A stretch of 51,503 nt of DNA, taken from contig JAGATX010000020.1 in the NCBI GenBank assembly GCA_017621055.1, forward strand, positions 1-51,503, written 5' to 3'. Of this stretch, positions 26,878 through 35,749 are shown piece after piece (the stretch's first letter is position 1; each line of letters opens with the position of its first letter). A program made the translations under genes and the position numbers. This DNA comes from Muribaculaceae bacterium. Its GTDB lineage: Bacteria; Bacteroidota; Bacteroidia; Bacteroidales; Muribaculaceae. Under the pieces are notes generated by a model. It made no database searches, was not told the origin of the DNA, and saw only the letters and a program-made list of their open reading frames with translations.

Positions 26878-26931
26878 ATCAATCATTATCAAATAATAAT
26901 ACCCACACATTAAATATCAACCACAACTCCC

Positions 26932-27678
26932 ATGGGAAGAGCATTTGAATACCGCAAAGCACGCAAGCTCAAACGCTGGGGCAACATGTCGCGCACGTTC
27001 ACGCGCATAGGCAAGGAAATCACTATCGCCGCCAAGGCCGGTGGTCCCGACCCCGACACAAACCCGCGCCTGCGCGCCCTGATGCAGAACGCCAAAGCCG
27101 CAAACATGCCAAAGGACACGGTGGAACGCGCCATCAAGAAAGCCACCGACAAGGATGCCGGCGACTACAAGGAAATCACCTACGAAGGCTACGGCCCCTT
27201 CGGCATAGCCATCTTCGTGGAGGCCGCCACCGACAACAACACCCGCACCGTTGCCAACGTGCGCTCATATTTCAACAAACACGGAGGCTCGCTGGGCACC
27301 CAGGGCTCGCTCACCTTCCTGTTCGACCACAAGTCGGTGTTCAAAATCAAACCCAAGGAAGGCGTGGGCCTCGATGACCTCGAACTCGAACTCATTGACT
27401 ACGGCGTGGACGAACTCGGTCACGACGAGGATGAGGACGGCAACGAGGAAATTGTGCTCTACGGTGGCTTCGAAAACTATTCCGATATCCAGAAATATCT
27501 GGAGGAGAACGGCTTCGAAATCATATCGTCGGAGTTTGTACGCATACCCAATGACCTCAAGGACGTCACTCCCGAACAGCGCGAAACCCTCAACAAGCTC
27601 CTCGAGAAGCTCGAGGACGACGAGGACGTGCAGAACGTTTTCCACAACATGCGCGAGGACGACAGCGAAGAGGAATAA
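26932..27678 (+). CDS. yebC: YebC/PmpR family protein
   Basis: 248 aa. The N-terminus (MGRAFEYRKARKLKRWGNMS) and the motif FTRIGKEITIAAKAGGPDPDTNPRLR, given here in part as FTRIGKEITIAAK, are the family signature; the middle has YEGYGPFGIAIFVEAATDN. Members bind DNA and act as transcriptional regulators; recent work also links the family to relief of ribosome stalling. The C-terminus is strongly acidic (EDDSEEE), a common feature. It follows pheT on the same strand, with a terminator downstream. Confidence 0.95.
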   Translation: MGRAFEYRKARKLKRWGNMSRTFTRIGKEITIAAKAGGPDPDTNPRLRALMQNAKAANMPKDTVERAIKKATDKDAGDYKEITYEGYGPFGIAIFVEAATDNNTRTVANVRSYFNKHGGSLGTQGSLTFLFDHKSVFKIKPKEGVGLDDLELELIDYGVDELGHDEDEDGNEEIVLYGGFENYSDIQKYLEENGFEIISSEFVRIPNDLKDVTPEQRETLNKLLEKLEDDEDVQNVFHNMREDDSEEE

Positions 27679-27699
27679 ACCGCGAATCGACACGAAAAA

Positions 27700-27740
27700 A
27701 AAGAACGGGAAGGCTCCGGCATGGGGCTTTCCCGTTCTTT
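27700..27740. terminator. Bidirectional terminator between yebC and frr
   Basis: An 18-bp stem with two G-T wobbles (27700-27717 with 27723-27740) around a 5-base loop; T-runs follow on both strands. It separates convergent genes. Confidence 0.85.
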
Positions 27741-27773
27741 TTCTGAAGGCCGGAGTGGATGCGGCCCGGCAGT

Positions 27774-28334
27774 CTATACGGTGAGAATTTCTTTCTCCTT
27801 GGCGGCGAAGATTTCGTCGATTTTCTTGAGGTACTTGTCGTGAACCTTCTGCACAGATGCTTCGGCATCCTTTTCGGTATCCTCGGGCATGCCCTGCTTG
27901 ATGGCTTTCTTCAGGCCGTCGATGGCGTCGCGTCGCGCGTTGCGCACCGATACTTTTGCGTTTTCGGCCTCTGCCTTGCACTGCTTGACGAGCATTTTGC
28001 GGCGGTCCTCGGTGAGGGGCGGTATGGACAGGCGGATGACCTCGCCGTTGTTCTCGGGGGTGATGCCCACTTCGGAGTTGAGGATGGCTTTCTCGATAAC
28101 TTTGAACATGGCCTTTTCCCACGGCGTGATCACAATGGTTCGGGCGTCGGGAACGCTGATGTTGGCAACGTTGGAGATGGGAGCCATACTGCCGTAATAG
28201 TCTACCCTTACACCGTCGAGGATTTTAGGGTTTGCTTTGCCGGCGCGTATGCGCGCCAGGGTTTCGTCGAGATAGGCAACCGCCATTTCCATCTTTTCTT
28301 CGGCGGGAGCGATGTAGGTTTTAGGATCGGTCAT
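27774..28334 (-). CDS. frr: Ribosome recycling factor
   Basis: 186 aa, standard length. Works with EF-G to split post-termination ribosomes. Shows [23 protein letters not shown] (core [11 protein letters not shown]), then [19 protein letters not shown] and the long helix [22 protein letters not shown]. It lies 37 bases after pyrH on the minus strand, the conserved pyrH-frr order of bacteria. Confidence 0.97.
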   Translation of the reverse strand: MTDPKTYIAPAEEKMEMAVAYLDETLARIRAGKANPKILDGVRVDYYGSMAPISNVANISVPDARTIVITPWEKAMFKVIEKAILNSEVGITPENNGEVIRLSIPPLTEDRRKMLVKQCKAEAENAKVSVRNARRDAIDGLKKAIKQGMPEDTEKDAEASVQKVHDKYLKKIDEIFAAKEKEILTV

Positions 28335-28371
28335 AGTATCGGATATTAATTGATTTGCAATAGAATGGCGG

Positions 28372-29082
28372 TCAGTACACGAGGGTGCCGATGTTTTCGC
28401 CGCCGAGCACGCGCTCCAGGTTGCCGGGGGTGTCCATGTCGAACACCAGGATTTTCATGCCGTTTTCGCGGCAGAGAGTGGTGGCTGTGAGATCCATTAT
28501 GCGCAGACCGCGGTTATAGATTTCGTCGTAGGTCATTTTGTCGAACTTCGTGGCCGTGGGGTCCTTTTCGGGGTCGGCGGTATATATGCCGTCCACGCGC
28601 GTGCCCTTGAGCATGACCTCCGTGCCGAGTTCTACGGCGCGCAGGGCGCTGGCGGTGTCGGTGGTGAAGAACGGATTGCCCGTACCTCCCGCCACTATCA
28701 CTATCTCACCGGCGGCAAGGCATTCTTTTGCGCGCATCGGCGAATAATGCTCGCCGATGGGGAACATGCCGATGGAGGTGAGCACGCGTGCGCGGTGGCC
28801 GGCGGTCTCCAGCGCCGAGCTCAGCGCCAGGCTGTTGATAACTGTGGCGAGCATGCCCATCTGGTCGCCTTTCACACGGTCGAAGCCCTTGGCGGCGCCG
28901 CTGAGGCCGCGGAATATGTTACCGCCGCCGATAACGATGGCCACTTCAACGCCGGAGTCGGCAACGGCCCCTATTTGTTCGGCATAGGAGGCGAGGCGTT
29001 CGGGGTCTATGCCGTGGCCTTGATGGCCCATGAGGCTCTCGCCGCTGAGTTTCAGAAGTATGCGTTTGTATTTAGGTGTCAT
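28372..29082 (-). CDS. pyrH: UMP kinase
   Basis: 236 aa. Amino-acid-kinase fold: [14 protein letters not shown] at the N-terminus, [10 protein letters not shown] (about 50-59), [15 protein letters not shown] (about 130-145) and [16 protein letters not shown], the bacterial UMP kinase signature. It phosphorylates UMP to UDP and is normally controlled by GTP and UTP. First gene of pyrH-frr, with a -7 box 16 bases upstream of the ATG. Confidence 0.97.
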   Translation of the reverse strand: MTPKYKRILLKLSGESLMGHQGHGIDPERLASYAEQIGAVADSGVEVAIVIGGGNIFRGLSGAAKGFDRVKGDQMGMLATVINSLALSSALETAGHRARVLTSIGMFPIGEHYSPMRAKECLAAGEIVIVAGGTGNPFFTTDTASALRAVELGTEVMLKGTRVDGIYTADPEKDPTATKFDKMTYDEIYNRGLRIMDLTATTLCRENGMKILVFDMDTPGNLERVLGGENIGTLVY

Positions 29083-29098
29083 AATCGTAGCTTTTTCG

Positions 29099-29106
29099 CA
29101 AAGATA
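29099..29106 (-). promoter_or_regulatory. -7 element of pyrH-frr
   Basis: TATCTTTG on the minus strand, 16 bases from the pyrH start. The matching -33 TTG is not evident. Confidence 0.55.
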
Positions 29107-29118
29107 AGCAAAAATTCG

Positions 29119-29749
29119 CTACTTTCGCTCTCCGCGCCTAAAATTACGGTCTTTTTTCTTGACTTTGTCGTTTAGCGCATTGATAGTTTCGAGATAGGCA
29201 CGTTCTACCGGCGAAAGTTGCCGTACCTGAAATTTCCGGTATTCTTCGCGTGCTTTATCCATGGCCTGGCGATGATTTACAGAGCCTGCTCCGATGAGCA
29301 ATGCTTTCTGTAAGATAATTCTTGGCTGTCTGTGCGTCGTCAAGAGTGGGGTGGTCTCCTGAGATCGATGTAAGACCCATCATCGGAGCATCGGCATCTG
29401 CACGCTTGAAAATCACTTCGGCGGCCGTGCTGCCATGAGCGGCGAAAGCGGGTGGCTATCACCGAGTGTATTCTGTACCCCGGCGATATTATCATATCGA
29501 GGTTGTAATACGTTACATTGTAAGATTTGCCGTCGGAAGCAGTTGTTCGGAATTTCCGAACAACTGACTCTTCATCGAGTTCACCATCTTCAAAAATATG
29601 TTTTATATGTTCACTCACATTGGCTTTGCTTGAATTATATAGATCGCAAAGCTGCTGCTGCGAAAGCCAGACGTTTCGTCGGTAAAAGTAACGTCGATGT
29701 GAGTCTCGCCGTCATCGCTTTGGTATATTATAATCTGATTATCGTTCAT
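29119..29749 (-). pseudogene. Decayed rhuM (RhuM family) gene
   Basis: The minus strand starts at ATG 29749 (MNDNQIIIYQSDDGETHIDV) and carries RhuM-family blocks in order but in different frames: DET, then (after a 1-base loss near 29672) VWLSQQQLCDLYNSSKANV, SEHIKHIFEDGELDEESV and SYNVTYYNLDMIIS; then STAAEVIFKRADADAPMMGL after a frame change near 29438; then AGSVNHRQAMDKAREEYRKF after another near 29305, ending EKKK-like. Against the usual length (about 330 aa) the middle is missing, so the second and third lesions are deletions. Intact family members are accessory genes in islands; the function is not settled. The family call is from memory of the motif order. It lies in an AT-rich gap between pyrH and an outer-membrane protein gene. 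Confidence 0.8.
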
Positions 29750-29823
29750 ACTGCTAATTTGCTAAATATTAGCTAATTACGCAAGCAAAAAAACGATAAA
29801 AACAGCAAATTCCGATGTGGGTT

Positions 29824-30480
29824 TCACCACTCGTAGCCGAGGGTTACGCCGAAGCCGCTCATGGTCACGGAGCGGTCGCGGTAGAAATAGCCTCCGGAGC
29901 CGCTGTTGGTGAGGAGCTGGTAAGTTAGTGCCACGTTGAAGGCTCGTGTGGGGTTCTCTTTGTTCAGTGGGAAGCGCACGCCTATGCCGGGCTTGAGGTA
30001 GAAGTAAGTTCCGTTGTCAATGTAGTTGTGGCGGGTATCAAGATAATTGTCGCCGAAGAACCATGCGGCTCCCAGACGAAGATCCACGAAGAACGATGGC
30101 TTGCTTTCGCCGCCGATATTGAATCGGAAGTCGCTGAACAGCGGCATCATGGCTTTATACTGCTTTACGGGGTGGTTCCAGCCGTCGATGGCGCCGTCGC
30201 CGCCGATGGCGAGGTCTATTCCCAGACCGGCGCCCATAAAGAACCAGTCGGCATACTTGAAGCCCTGCACGGTGGTGATTTCGAGAGTGTTTATCCGGTC
30301 GTATCCCACACCGGCAATGCCGCTGAGCTCCACGGTGCCTCGATAGGCGAAGGAGCCGGAGAGTGCGGGACGGATAATATTCCCGAGATGGTTGGCCAGC
30401 TCGTAGTACTGAGCGCTTGCGGAGGTCGATGAGGCGGCGAGCGCCGCTAAGAGCAGCACAGGGGCGAGGATGCGTTTCAT
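29824..30480 (-). CDS. Putative small outer-membrane beta-barrel protein
   Basis: 218 aa. Signal peptide MKRILAPVLLLAALAASSTS followed by ASAQ. The mature part has repeating amphipathic strands (FAYRGTVELSGIAGVGYD, FFVDLRLGAAWFFGD, YFYLKPGIGVRFPL) and ends GVTLGYEW with a terminal aromatic residue, the outer-membrane assembly signal. This size and pattern fit 8-stranded OmpA/OmpW-like barrels of Bacteroidota. The role is unknown. Its start overlaps the DEAD-box helicase stop by 4 bases (TCAT at 30477-30480), so the two are translationally coupled. Confidence 0.75.
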   Translation of the reverse strand: MKRILAPVLLLAALAASSTSASAQYYELANHLGNIIRPALSGSFAYRGTVELSGIAGVGYDRINTLEITTVQGFKYADWFFMGAGLGIDLAIGGDGAIDGWNHPVKQYKAMMPLFSDFRFNIGGESKPSFFVDLRLGAAWFFGDNYLDTRHNYIDNGTYFYLKPGIGVRFPLNKENPTRAFNVALTYQLLTNSGSGGYFYRDRSVTMSGFGVTLGYEW

Positions 30481-32168
30481 TTTTTCTTTTTGTGAGGTTT
30501 CGAAGCTGCGGCATAGTCCTTGTCGGGGTCCGCCACTTCGCTGAATACACGTTTACCGAAGAATTCGAGGCCTTTGAGTGCGCCGACAATGCGCTTTGCA
30601 TCGCCTTTTTTCACATCGAAGAGCGAGTATCCGGGCATGAGGTCTATTCGGCCTACATCTACGCGCGGCCCGTCGACGTTCTTGTTGAGCATGTCGATGA
30701 GATTTCCGGCATAGAAGCCGTCGGCCTTGCCAAGGTTGACGAAAATGCGGGCCATGCCGCGCTCGGCGGTGCGCCGGTCTTTGTCGCGCGGGTCGGCGGG
30801 ACGCTCGTGGCGGTCACGGCGGTCTTTTTTCGCGGGTTTCTCGTCGATGAAGTCGATTTTGGGGGCGTCCTTGTAGTAGTTGAGCAGGCGGTTGAACTCG
30901 AGGGAGAGCACGCGCTTGAGCAGGTCTTCGGCAGTGAGCCACGACAGTTTCTTCGCCACGCCGGGGAGGTAGCGGTCGATTTCGGCATCGTTGACTTCCA
31001 CGCGCTCGAGGCGGTCGGCAAGGTTGTAGAGCTGTTTTTCTATGATGTGCTCCGGGGTGGGCACTTCCTTGCGCTCGAATTTTTTGCCGATTATGCGTTC
31101 TATTTCGCGGAGCCGGCCTTTTTCGCGCGAGTGGATGATGGCGATTGAAACGCCGGTCTTGCCGGCGCGGCCGGTACGGCCCGAGCGGTGGGTGTACACG
31201 GCGGTATCGTCGGGCAGGCCGTAGTTTATCACATGGGTGAGATCGTCGACGTCGAGGCCGCGGGCGGCGACGTCGGTGGCCACCAGGATGGTTATCACGC
31301 GGTCGCGGAACTTTCGCATCACTATGTCGCGCTGCTGCTGGCTGAGGTCGCCGTGGAGGGCGTCGGCGTTATATCCGTCGGCAATGAGTTTGTCGGCAAT
31401 CTCCTGGGTGTCGCGGCGGGTGCGGCAGAACACTATCGCGTAGATGTCCGGATTATTGTCGGCTATACGCTTGAGGGCGAGGTATTTGTCCTTGGCATTG
31501 ACCATGTAGTAGATGTGGCGCACGTTCTTGGCGCCCTCGTTGCGTGTGCCTATCACCACTTCCTCGGGGTATTTCATGAACCGTTTGGCGATTTTTGCCA
31601 CTTCGGCGGGCATCGTCGCCGAGAACATGAGCATCTTGCGCTGGTCGGGCACGTGGCTGAGGATGTCGTTGATGGAGTCCACAAAGCCCATGTTGAGCAT
31701 TTCGTCGGCCTCGTCGAGCACCACGGTATGCACGTCGTCGAGGTGTACCACACCGCGGTTTATCAGGTCGATGAGGCGTCCGGGCGTGGCAACGATAATC
31801 TGCACGCCTTTTCGGAGGGCGCGTATCTGACTTTCTATGCTCGAGCCGCCGTAGACGGGCAGGATCTCGATGTCCGGTACGTATTTGGCAAAGTCGGCGA
31901 GGTCGCCGGCAATCTGCAGGCACAGTTCGCGCGTGGGGGCCAGGACGAGAGCCTGCGGCACGTTGCGGTCCAGGTCTATGCGCTGTATCAGCGGCAGGCC
32001 GAAAGCCGCTGTCTTGCCGGTGCCGGTCTGGGCAAGAGCCACCAGATCGTTGTCGCCCTCGAGAAGGCGGGGGATAACTTTTTCCTGCACGGGCATGGGC
32101 GTTTCAAAACCCATATCGGTGATGCCGCGCAGCAGGTCGGGGCGGACACCAAGTTCTTCAAATGTCAT
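30477..32168 (-). CDS. DEAD-box RNA helicase with DbpA-type RNA-binding domain
   Basis: 563 aa. Q motif (FEELGVRPDLL and PMPVQEKVIP), Walker A AQTGTGKT (about 45-52), PTRELCLQIA, TPGRLIDL, DEAD box VLDEADEMLNMGF (about 150), SATMPAEV, then the second RecA domain with IVFCRTRRDTQEIAD, ATDVAARGLDVDDLTHVINY and HRSGRTGRAGKTG. A basic linker (KKDRRDRHERPADPRDKDRR) leads to a C-terminal DbpA/CsdA RNA-binding fold (about 475-545). It probably helps ribosome assembly or RNA turnover in the cold. The gene has no clear TAnnTTTG box; an inverted repeat GTTGTA/TACAAC (32208-32224) lies 40 bases upstream. Confidence 0.95.
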   Translation of the reverse strand: MTFEELGVRPDLLRGITDMGFETPMPVQEKVIPRLLEGDNDLVALAQTGTGKTAAFGLPLIQRIDLDRNVPQALVLAPTRELCLQIAGDLADFAKYVPDIEILPVYGGSSIESQIRALRKGVQIIVATPGRLIDLINRGVVHLDDVHTVVLDEADEMLNMGFVDSINDILSHVPDQRKMLMFSATMPAEVAKIAKRFMKYPEEVVIGTRNEGAKNVRHIYYMVNAKDKYLALKRIADNNPDIYAIVFCRTRRDTQEIADKLIADGYNADALHGDLSQQQRDIVMRKFRDRVITILVATDVAARGLDVDDLTHVINYGLPDDTAVYTHRSGRTGRAGKTGVSIAIIHSREKGRLREIERIIGKKFERKEVPTPEHIIEKQLYNLADRLERVEVNDAEIDRYLPGVAKKLSWLTAEDLLKRVLSLEFNRLLNYYKDAPKIDFIDEKPAKKDRRDRHERPADPRDKDRRTAERGMARIFVNLGKADGFYAGNLIDMLNKNVDGPRVDVGRIDLMPGYSLFDVKKGDAKRIVGALKGLEFFGKRVFSEVADPDKDYAAASKPHKKKK

Positions 32169-32207
32169 TATGTTGTTATGTTTAGTTTACACGTTGAAAA
32201 AAGAATC

Positions 32208-32224
32208 GTTGTAAAAAATACAAC
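32208..32224. promoter_or_regulatory. Inverted repeat upstream of the DEAD-box helicase gene
   Basis: GTTGTA at 32208-32213 and TACAAC at 32219-32224 around AAAAA. Its position about 40 bases before the start could suit an operator or a 5'-UTR hairpin; neither is shown. Confidence 0.3.
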
Positions 32225-32273
32225 ATTTCTGCCACCGATAAGTTCCCGGGAAGAGGAGCGGTATGCTGCGTTG

Positions 32274-32999
32274 TCAATCACTGCCGAGGAGCCAGCGATG
32301 GAATTCGGCGCGACTGCCGTTGAAGGTGTTCAGGTCCACGTCGCCGTCTATTCCGGGTACGTGTGCACGGTGACTGTGCTGCCACAGGCGCCAGCGGCCA
32401 TGAGGCAGGGGTGGGTCGGTGAACGAACATATCCACAGTTCGGCATCATCAGCCTCTACAAAACGGTGATATCCGTTTTTGTTGGTGTATACCACCGTGC
32501 GGTATCCGGCGTTCTCCAGGAGTGTGCGCATGGTGCGCAGCCGTTCGACCACCACGTCGGTGGCCACTTCGGCGGGGTTTCCCCACTCCTCGATGTCGAT
32601 TGCCAGCGGCAGTTCGGGGTCACTGTCGCCTATGGCGGCAAGGAAATTGACGGCCTGACGGCGTCCGTCGCATTCAAAACGAAAAAAATGGTAGGCACCA
32701 ACGGGGAGACCGGCACCGGCGGCCTCGCGGCGGTTGCGGGGGTATGCCCTGTCGCGGTGGCTGGTGCCCTCCGACGCCTTGATGTACACAAACTCTATGC
32801 CGGCTGCGGCGACGGAGTCGAAATCCACTGTTCCGTTATGGCGCGAGATGTCGATGCCGCGCACCGGATAACGGGCGCGGTCCACCTCCACGTGCGGCTC
32901 CGACGGAGCGAGCACGCGCCACATACACAGCGCGGCCACGAGCGCTGCCGTGGCCGCGACAATGGTTGTGGCAATCCGTTTAGCCAGCCGGTCGGTCAT
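32274..32999 (-). CDS. GH25 family lysozyme (muramidase)
   Basis: 241 aa. One N-terminal hydrophobic segment (about 9-30) acts as a signal or anchor. The catalytic domain starts with YPVRGIDISRHNG (D50) and contains FVYIKASEGTSHRD and PLAIDIEEWGN with D135 and E137; these Asp/Glu residues match the GH25 active site. It hydrolyses the MurNAc-GlcNAc bond of peptidoglycan, probably from the periplasmic side. It lies only 9 bases after the gamma subunit of the ferredoxin oxidoreductase operon, an unexpected neighbour. Confidence 0.9.
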   Translation of the reverse strand: MTDRLAKRIATTIVAATAALVAALCMWRVLAPSEPHVEVDRARYPVRGIDISRHNGTVDFDSVAAAGIEFVYIKASEGTSHRDRAYPRNRREAAGAGLPVGAYHFFRFECDGRRQAVNFLAAIGDSDPELPLAIDIEEWGNPAEVATDVVVERLRTMRTLLENAGYRTVVYTNKNGYHRFVEADDAELWICSFTDPPLPHGRWRLWQHSHRAHVPGIDGDVDLNTFNGSRAEFHRWLLGSD

Positions 33000-33008
33000 G
33001 GCCGGGTG

Positions 33009-33545
33009 TCAGCCCACGAGCGTCATGCCCTTGCGGAGTGCCTCTTCGTTGAGGGGAATGAGGTGATGGTGTCGTTCGGGCAGTGTCTTGCGCAGACCGC
33101 GTACCACGGCGTCGATGTCCACCACGGGGCGTTTTGCCAGCAGGGCGCCAAGGAGTACCATGTTGTATGTCTTGGAGTTTTTCAGCTCTATGGCTGCGGT
33201 CATGGCGTCGACGGGCACAACGGTGATGTCGGTGCGCGCGGGCAGACGGTGTATGCCCGAGGGGTCGTAGATGAGCGTGCCGCCAGGTTTGACCTTGCTT
33301 TCGAATTTGTCGAGGCTCTGCTGGTTGAGCACAACGGCGGTATCGTAGCTGTCCAGCACGGGCGAGCTTATGGGTGCGTCGGAGAGGATGACGGTTACGT
33401 TGGCGGTGCCGCCGCGCTGTTCCGGGCCGTAGGAGGGCATCCATGTCACTTCCAGATTGTCCATCAGGCCTGCATATGCCAGTATTTTGCCCATAGAGAG
33501 CACACCCTGGCCGCCGAAACCGGCAATTACTATTTCTTCTTTCAT
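33009..33545 (-). CDS. 2-oxoacid:ferredoxin oxidoreductase, gamma subunit
   Basis: 178 aa from ATG 33545 (MKEEIVIAGFGGQGVLSMGK). The glycine-rich GFGGQGVLSMG and SYGPEQRGGTANVTVILSD are typical of the gamma subunit of POR/KOR/VOR enzymes. The longer open frame upstream is inside the beta gene and is not coding. It overlaps the beta stop by 4 bases. It takes part in ferredoxin-linked decarboxylation of a 2-oxoacid to an acyl-CoA. Confidence 0.93.
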   Translation of the reverse strand: MKEEIVIAGFGGQGVLSMGKILAYAGLMDNLEVTWMPSYGPEQRGGTANVTVILSDAPISSPVLDSYDTAVVLNQQSLDKFESKVKPGGTLIYDPSGIHRLPARTDITVVPVDAMTAAIELKNSKTYNMVLLGALLAKRPVVDIDAVVRGLRKTLPERHHHLIPLNEEALRKGMTLVG

Positions 33546-34318
33546 AGCGAGGGGTCTTTTTGGGTTTTGAGGTCGCCCAGCGGGTATTTTTCGAACATGT
33601 GTTCCACCATCCACTCGTTGCTCTGGGCAGGTGTCATCTTCCATCCGGAGTTGCAGGTGGAGACAATCTCCACCACCGAGGTGCCGCGTTTGGCCAGGGT
33701 GTTCTCGAAAGCTTTCTTTATGGCGCTCTTGGCCTTGCGCACGGCTGCGGCGGTGTGCACTGCCTGACGGGTTACGTAGCATGTGCCGTCGAGGGTTGCC
33801 AGGATGTTGGAAATGGGCAGGGGGTAGCCGTTGAGGTCGGCGCGGCGTCCGTAGGGCGTAGTGGCGGTCTTCATGCCCAGCAGCGTTGTGGGAGCCATCT
33901 GGCCGCCGGTCATGCCGTAGATGGCGTTGTTGATGAATACGATGGTGATGTTCTCGCCGCGGTTGGCGGCATGAATGGTCTCGGCGGTGCCTATGGCGGC
34001 GAGGTCGCCGTCGCCCTGGTAGGTGAACACCATGCGGTCGGGGTTGAGGCGCGAGGCTGCCGTGGCCAGGGCCGGTGCGCGCCCGTGGGGTGCTTCGATC
34101 CAGTCGACGTCTATGTAGTTGTACGCGAACACTGCGCAGCCCACCGGCGCTATGCCTATGGTGATGTCGGTCAGACCCATCTCGGCGATGAGCTCGGCTA
34201 TGATTTTGTGCACCACGCCGTGGCTGCAGCCCGGGCAATAGTGGGTGTAGTTGTCGGTAAGGAGTTCGGGCCGCGAGTAAACCTTGTTCTCGGGTCGGAT
34301 GATTTCTTCTTTTGTCAT
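33542..34318 (-). CDS. 2-oxoacid:ferredoxin oxidoreductase, beta (TPP-binding) subunit
   Basis: 258 aa. Cys motif HYCPGCSHGVVHKI near the N-terminus, TPP/Mg site YQGDGDLAAIGTAETIHA and the companion NNAIYGMTGGQMAPTT are the signature of the beta subunit. Thiamine pyrophosphate does the decarboxylation; electrons leave through the iron-sulfur clusters to ferredoxin. It lies 13 bases after the alpha subunit and overlaps gamma. The substrate class (branched-chain 2-oxoacids or 2-oxoglutarate) cannot be decided from this sequence alone. Confidence 0.94.
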   Translation of the reverse strand: MTKEEIIRPENKVYSRPELLTDNYTHYCPGCSHGVVHKIIAELIAEMGLTDITIGIAPVGCAVFAYNYIDVDWIEAPHGRAPALATAASRLNPDRMVFTYQGDGDLAAIGTAETIHAANRGENITIVFINNAIYGMTGGQMAPTTLLGMKTATTPYGRRADLNGYPLPISNILATLDGTCYVTRQAVHTAAAVRKAKSAIKKAFENTLAKRGTSVVEIVSTCNSGWKMTPAQSNEWMVEHMFEKYPLGDLKTQKDPSL

Positions 34319-34331
34319 GGCAGCGAGGGGT

Positions 34332-35414
34332 TTACTGAAGTTCGGTAAAATGCTGTTTGAGAGCGTCGAGCACCTCTACGGGGTTGGGCACCATGCCGCC
34401 CATGCGTCCGAAGTGGAACACGTCGACGCCGGGAGCCGCCAGGCGCACGTCTTCCACCATCTGGCCCGCATTGAGTTCCACGGTAAGGATGCCGCGCATG
34501 CGCGGTGCCAGCTCGGCGATGCGGCGCGAAGGGAAAGGCCACAGGGTGATGGGCCGCAGCAGGCCTATCTTTATTCCGGCGGCGCGGGCGTCTTCTATAG
34601 CTTTGAGGCATATGCGTGCCACTGAGCCGAAGGCCACAATGAGGTATTCGGCATCGTCGGTGAAGTACTCCTGATAGCGCACTTCGTTTTCCTCGATGCG
34701 GCGGTAAGTCTCCTGGAAGCGGTGGTTGTTGACTTCCATTTTCGCGGAGTCGAGCTCCAGCGACGTCACAACGTTGCGGTGGTCGCGTCCGCCGCGTCCG
34801 CAGGCAGCCCACGGGCACTGACGGCGCACTTCCTCGTCGGTGCGGCGTGGCCGTTGCTCGGGAAGTACCACTTTTTCCATCATCTGACCCACCACGCCGT
34901 CGGCGAGAATCATTGCCGGCGTGCGGTATTTGAAGGCCAGGTCAAAGCCCAGGCCTACGAAATCGGTCATTTCCTGCACTGTTGCCGGCGAGAGCACTAT
35001 CAGGTGGTAGTCGCCGTGGCCGCCGCCTTTGGTGGCCTGAAAATAATCGCCCTGCGAGGGTTGGATGGTGCCCAGGCCGGGACCGCCGCGCATGACGTTG
35101 ACAATCAGGGCGGGGAGTTCGGAGGCGGCAAGGTAGCTTATGCCCTCTTGCTTGAGGCTCACGCCCGGCGACGACGACGAGGTCATCACCGCTTTGCCGG
35201 TTGCTGCGCCGCCGAGAACCATATTTATCGCGGCAAGCTCACTTTCGGCCTGGAGAACCACCATGCCGGTGGTTTCCCACGGTTTGAGCTCCGCAAGGGT
35301 TTCCAGAACTTCGCTCTGGGGTGTGATGGGATAACCGAAGTATCCGTCGCATCCGTAGCGTATGGCAGCGTGGGCTATGGCCTCGTTGCCCTTCATCAAT
35401 CTTACTTCTTCCAT
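34332..35414 (-). CDS. vorB: 2-oxoacid:ferredoxin oxidoreductase, alpha subunit (VorB type)
   Basis: 360 aa. Shows LMKGNEAIAHAAIRYGCDGYFGYPITPQSE (core GYFGYPITPQSE), VMTSSSSPGVSLKQEGISY and NVMRGGPGLGTIQPSQGDYFQ, the pyrimidine-binding domain of the alpha subunit. CPWAACGRGGRDHRNV is the variable loop of the VorB group. The C-terminal domain (about 255-360) includes VAFGSVARICLKAIEDAR. It is annotated in this phylum as the branched-chain 2-oxoacid (2-oxoisovalerate) enzyme; 2-oxoglutarate:ferredoxin oxidoreductase (KorA) is the alternative. Second gene of the operon, 31 bases after the ferredoxin gene. Confidence 0.88.
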   Translation of the reverse strand: MEEVRLMKGNEAIAHAAIRYGCDGYFGYPITPQSEVLETLAELKPWETTGMVVLQAESELAAINMVLGGAATGKAVMTSSSSPGVSLKQEGISYLAASELPALIVNVMRGGPGLGTIQPSQGDYFQATKGGGHGDYHLIVLSPATVQEMTDFVGLGFDLAFKYRTPAMILADGVVGQMMEKVVLPEQRPRRTDEEVRRQCPWAACGRGGRDHRNVVTSLELDSAKMEVNNHRFQETYRRIEENEVRYQEYFTDDAEYLIVAFGSVARICLKAIEDARAAGIKIGLLRPITLWPFPSRRIAELAPRMRGILTVELNAGQMVEDVRLAAPGVDVFHFGRMGGMVPNPVEVLDALKQHFTELQ

Positions 35415-35445
35415 ATCGATATGCGGGGGTTGATGATTTAACGGA

Positions 35446-35682
35446 TTATTCGTCGCGTTTAACCACGCGATATACTTCTATGCAAGCGTCGGGGCATACC
35501 GTGGCACACGCCGCACAGCCTATGCAGGCCTCCGGGTGGGCCGTGAAGGCATAGTGATACCCGCGGTCGTTGACATCGCGCGGCTCCAGAAGGAGAACGT
35601 CGGTGGGACACGCCACAACACACAGGTCGCAGCCCTTGCACCGCTGGCTGTCGATGGTGACAGCGCCAAAAACCTTTGCCAT
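35446..35682 (-). CDS. 2Fe4S-type ferredoxin, delta subunit of the 2-oxoacid oxidoreductase
   Basis: 78 aa. Two 4Fe-4S binding motifs: CKGCDLCVVACP and CIGCAACATVCP. The start is ATG 35682 (MAKVFGAVTID); the longer frame upstream includes the leader. It is the electron-carrying delta subunit that opens the oxidoreductase operon (delta, alpha, beta, gamma, then GH25). A full promoter lies 68 bases upstream. Confidence 0.92.
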   Translation of the reverse strand: MAKVFGAVTIDSQRCKGCDLCVVACPTDVLLLEPRDVNDRGYHYAFTAHPEACIGCAACATVCPDACIEVYRVVKRDE

Positions 35683-35749
35683 ATAGTCTTTATTTGGTAG
35701 GGTTAGTAGTTGGAGCGACGGCGACGGGCGCCATCGCCCCTTGTTTTGG

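Noticed and set aside
29340-29618. Separate 92-aa minus-strand gene
   Set aside because: It is the middle fragment of the broken rhuM gene; its C-terminal third is frameshifted.
31188-33767. 859-codon plus-strand open frame
   Set aside because: It lies opposite a DEAD-box helicase, a lysozyme and an oxidoreductase subunit with clear motifs; such antisense frames are common in GC-rich DNA and this one shows no domain.
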